Shown here: piece by piece, positions 61,581 to 64,000 of the stretch
Layout of the letters: every line of letters begins with the position of its first letter
How positions within the stretch are numbered: the stretch's first letter is position 1
NCBI GenBank assembly: GCA_958295815.1
Contig: OY282374.1
Location: 578,856 to 642,855 of the forward strand
DNA length: 64,000 nucleotides
DNA from: Candidatus Poribacteria bacterium
GTDB taxonomy: Bacteria > Poribacteria > WGA-4E > WGA-3G
Direction: 5' to 3'
Made by a program: the position numbers and the translations under genes
Notes under the pieces: generated by a model
What the model was told of the DNA's origin: nothing
Database searches by the model: none
What the model saw: the letters and a program-made list of their open reading frames with translations, nothing else

Positions 61581-62786
61581 TTATAGAAATTGTTTATAGA
61601 CATTCGTAATTCTTTCGTAGTGAATGTCGGCGTTAAACTCCGTTTCCATTTTGTGGCGTCCGATGCGTCCCATTTCCGCAGCCTCACTTTTATGTTCGGA
61701 CACCCACAATAAGCGTTCGCGTAGTGTCTCTTGTTCGCCTGATGGGACAAGAAATCCATCAGCACCATCTACGATGAGTTCTGGAATCCCACCAATATCG
61801 GCACCGATAACAGGTTTTCCATAAGCATAAGACTCTAAAATGGACATTGGACAGTTTTCATACCACTCTGATGGTAGGACTGTACAGATGCTATTCAGAA
61901 TCAGTTCACGGAGTTCGTCGCCCTGTTTGAAGCCGAGGAGATGAATGTGTTTGCATCCGTTTTGTTCGATGATACGTTGGATTTCTGGCATCGCTTCGCC
62001 GTCGCCCACAATATAGATCGGAACATCCGTGAGTGGCACTGCTGCCTCTATCAATGTCAGAATCCCTTTGCTCCGGTGTACCCGCCCGAAATAGAGAATA
62101 TAATCCCCTTTGGAGAAGTTGGGTGTGATGTCGGAAACATCGACAAAATTATGAACCGTTGAGATTTTATCTTTAGGAATACCATGCGAGATCATCTTTT
62201 TCCGGAGGAAATGGGAGACCGAGATAAAATGGTCGAATTTCTTAATGGCACCGAGCATTTTAGAGACATAGGACTCGGTAACACTCAATGCCGTGCGAGC
62301 GAAGGAGCCTCTATTGCATCGTTTCGGGAGTGCTCGCCAAAAATGTTTTCCCTCACATGCCTCGCAGATTTGGTCGTTTGAGAGATGGCTATAGACAGGA
62401 CAGGTTAGTTTGTACTCGTGTAATGTCTGAATAAGCGGAATACCGTCTTTTTTTAGAACTTCCAAAATTGAGGCAGTGAGTTTGCCGTAGTAGATGTGGA
62501 AATGCGCCAGATCGATGTCTGTGTCTCTCAGCAACTGTCGGGCTGATTTAACGGCATCGTGTGAATATAAAAAACGCAGTAAATCCGCTGCGCCGGGATG
62601 CTCGAAATCGGCACCGCGTGGGAAATAGCGTTCCCATTCAGATGGCTCGTTATTAGGGTTTGCTGCTGTAAACGGAATGACTCGGTGTCCGTGCTTTCGC
62701 AGTAGTTCAGCGAGAGTGAAAAAGTACCGGTCAGAACCGCCACGAACATGGTGATTCTGTGAGACGTTCAGAATAGTACTTTTCAT
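61581..62786 (-). CDS. Glycosyltransferase family 4 protein
   Basis: 401 residues. GT-B fold: STILNVSQNHHVRGGSDRYFFTLAELLRKHGHRV at the acceptor side, YILYFGRVHRSKGILTLIEAA, and PSEWYENCPMSILESYAYGKPVIGADIGGIPELI with the ExxxxxE donor-binding motif. A CEACEGKHFWRALPKRCNRGSF cluster in the middle adds several cysteines, as in some GT4 enzymes of this type. It should act in polysaccharide or glycoconjugate synthesis, in the cytoplasm. GGAGG precedes the ATG. It is separated from the polysaccharide locus by the LRR and lamin-tail genes. Confidence 0.9.
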   Translation of the reverse strand: MKSTILNVSQNHHVRGGSDRYFFTLAELLRKHGHRVIPFTAANPNNEPSEWERYFPRGADFEHPGAADLLRFLYSHDAVKSARQLLRDTDIDLAHFHIYYGKLTASILEVLKKDGIPLIQTLHEYKLTCPVYSHLSNDQICEACEGKHFWRALPKRCNRGSFARTALSVTESYVSKMLGAIKKFDHFISVSHFLRKKMISHGIPKDKISTVHNFVDVSDITPNFSKGDYILYFGRVHRSKGILTLIEAAVPLTDVPIYIVGDGEAMPEIQRIIEQNGCKHIHLLGFKQGDELRELILNSICTVLPSEWYENCPMSILESYAYGKPVIGADIGGIPELIVDGADGFLVPSGEQETLRERLLWVSEHKSEAAEMGRIGRHKMETEFNADIHYERITNVYKQFL

Positions 62787-62825
62787 CAGTGATTCCTCCT
62801 TGTAGAATCAATAGCAGCTGGTTTT

Positions 62826-62952
62826 ATGGTGAATCCTAAAAATAAATAGACACTTCTTCCATCCATAAATCCAATAACAGAACACCTCTGTTCGACGAGG
62901 TCCCCGTGCCTCGGCGATGCAGAGTGTCCATGTAATTCTAAAATCTACCATA
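62826..62952. repeat. Three dispersed short repeats in one spacer
   Basis: ATGGTGAATCCTAAAAATAAATAGACA type at 62826-62852 (relative at 41209). CTCTGTTCGACGAGGTCCCCGTGCCTCG at 62886-62913 (relative at 26246-26272, stem CGAGG/CCTCG). AGTGTCCATGTAATTCT with AAAATCTACCATA at 62923-62952 (relatives at 2494, 26292 and 34835). No gene in the 248-base spacer. Confidence 0.7.
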
Positions 62953-63034
62953 TGAGACGTTCGGGATAAGTATGCATCCTATAAAAGATTTTTGACATGC
63001 TGCTCGTGAGCCTCTTTCACAACTCCAACTCCAT

Positions 63035-63955
63035 CTATAACTCTGTTAGGAGTGTCGGATATGGGAAACCCGCATCGGCAATCCGCTCATCTACGAACGG
63101 CTCATAGTAAACTGTTCCAACCTGTTTAGTCGTTAGCTCTGGATCGCTAGCGTCTATGATAGCGTTCTCTATTTTCGTAACATCTGAATTTCCCCACCAA
63201 TTGTTGGTTATTATTAGGTTGAACTTTACATTCAGACGGAGCGCGAAGATATTTGCATTCAGGTTGTTGTTTTGGATGACAGACTGGACATTTTCACAGA
63301 AGATACCGGTTTCGTTTTTTGTAATATTGTTTTTCTCGATTTGAGGACGTGTTTGGCGACCGATCGTGCGAATCCCGATATTATTGTCAAGAATATCGTT
63401 GTGTTGGATGTGTGCGTCGCTACCATCTAAAGCGATGGCAGTTTTATTCAAGCGCAGTGTGCATTCCACCACAGTGGGTGAAGTTGTTTTGATGTCCAGT
63501 GCGATCGTGGCATACTCTATGACTGTGCCTCTGATGAAACTCTCTAAATCGTGCGTATGGTCGAAAAAGATACCGTGCCAATCCCCCGGTGCCGGTTTGA
63601 TATTTTCCGATGTGAGATGTACAAGTTGCGTTACCTCTTCTTGGGCTAAGGGAGTTCCGATCTTTAGAATGCCTTTCACCGTTAGGAGGGCATCTCGTCC
63701 AAATTTAACAGTAGTTCCCGGTGAAATGTTGAGGGTAACATCTTGCGGAATTTCTAAAGTGCCCTTCACGATATAAGTCTTTTCAGGGGTCCACGTCTCA
63801 TCTTTGGTTAGTTGATGGTTTTCAAGGACAACCTCGGAGCTTTCTGGGGGTGCTACGGGGTTAGTGGTGTTTTGAGTTGTACAGCCTGGACCGATGGCTA
63901 AGTTAATACAGAGGATTAACAGACAGTATTTTAAGTGTAGGTATTGAATTTTCAT
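63035..63955 (-). CDS. Lipoprotein with right-handed parallel beta-helix
   Basis: 306 residues from the ATG at 63955 (MKIQYLHLKYCLLILC). The lipobox is GPGC. The mature part has LTKDETWTPEKTYIVKGTLEIPQDVTLNISPGTTVKFG, followed by regular turns of a beta-helix (TVIEYATIALDIKTTSPTVVECTLRLNKTAIAL, IQHNDILDNNIGIRTIG, NNWWG), as in NosD/right-handed beta-helix repeat proteins. It may bind or cleave a polysaccharide, but no catalytic residues are evident. It lies at the right edge of the window, upstream context unknown. Confidence 0.8.
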   Translation of the reverse strand: MKIQYLHLKYCLLILCINLAIGPGCTTQNTTNPVAPPESSEVVLENHQLTKDETWTPEKTYIVKGTLEIPQDVTLNISPGTTVKFGRDALLTVKGILKIGTPLAQEEVTQLVHLTSENIKPAPGDWHGIFFDHTHDLESFIRGTVIEYATIALDIKTTSPTVVECTLRLNKTAIALDGSDAHIQHNDILDNNIGIRTIGRQTRPQIEKNNITKNETGIFCENVQSVIQNNNLNANIFALRLNVKFNLIITNNWWGNSDVTKIENAIIDASDPELTTKQVGTVYYEPFVDERIADAGFPYPTLLTEL

Positions 63956-64000
63956 GTTTCGTATGACGAGTCCAATCATTCCATGACTATATAAGAGAAC

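Overview
The window looks like a chromosomal segment of an uncultured, Gram-negative-type (diderm) bacterium, most plausibly Candidatus Poribacteria or a close relative. This placement is an inference. It rests on the lipid A genes (lpxC/fabZ, lpxA, lpxI), a wealth of phytanoyl-CoA-dioxygenase-like, mandelate-racemase-like, sulfatase-like and Gfo/Idh/MocA proteins, a recurring secreted C-terminal domain with the NYPNPFNPETW motif behind dockerin-like calcium loops, and a C-terminal TTWGxIK motif. No rRNA, tRNA, CRISPR array, phage or intact transposon was found.

Layout. 0.4-14 kb: small-molecule catabolism and redox genes (enolase superfamily, two PhyH oxygenases, di-haem membrane protein, Rieske/glutamate-synthase fusion, PEP-hydrolase-like protein), a secreted dockerin protein, an ECF sigma factor fused to a membrane-anchored domain, and a four-gene operon with two tandem paralogues of unknown family. 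14.5-22 kb: a secreted WD40 protein, a VOC protein, a tandem metallo-beta-lactamase protein, a sulfatase-like hydrolase, a Dabb protein and a small secreted protein. 22.4-26 kb: a LamG / peroxiredoxin / DUF362 / lipoprotein operon. Its peroxiredoxin is read through an in-frame UGA in a UxxC motif, so it is a predicted selenoprotein. 26-36 kb: a PorV-like outer-membrane protein, an orphan antitoxin, an orphan 2-oxoacid dehydrogenase E2, a Gfo/Idh oxidoreductase, a gamma-carbonic anhydrase, a PspA-ABC exporter operon and an orphan DNA methyltransferase. 36-41 kb: ruvX, mltG, lpxC/fabZ, lpxA, lpxI, then a convergent SelW-like (Rdx) selenoprotein with CxxU. 42-63 kb: a surface-polysaccharide locus (initiating sugar transferase, glycosyltransferases, Wzi, O-antigen ligase/polymerase, flippase, epimerase, glycosidase) with four sulfotransferases, followed by two tandem secreted LRR proteins, a lamin-tail lipoprotein, another glycosyltransferase and a beta-helix lipoprotein.

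Most novel signals: (1) two UGA-encoded selenoproteins with matching predicted SECIS hairpins (GUU loop 21-22 nt after UGA); (2) a leader of about 110 nt repeated directly in front of two unrelated genes (E2 and Gfo/Idh), with three conserved stems, a compensatory pair change and equal loop lengths, a candidate new structured RNA; (3) a polysaccharide locus with four sulfotransferases and heptanucleotide repeats, one of them inside wzi; (4) several enzymes with altered catalytic residues (PhyH with HxS, sulfatase-like protein with Thr at the formylglycine position). Several families of short palindromic repeats fill the intergenic spaces.
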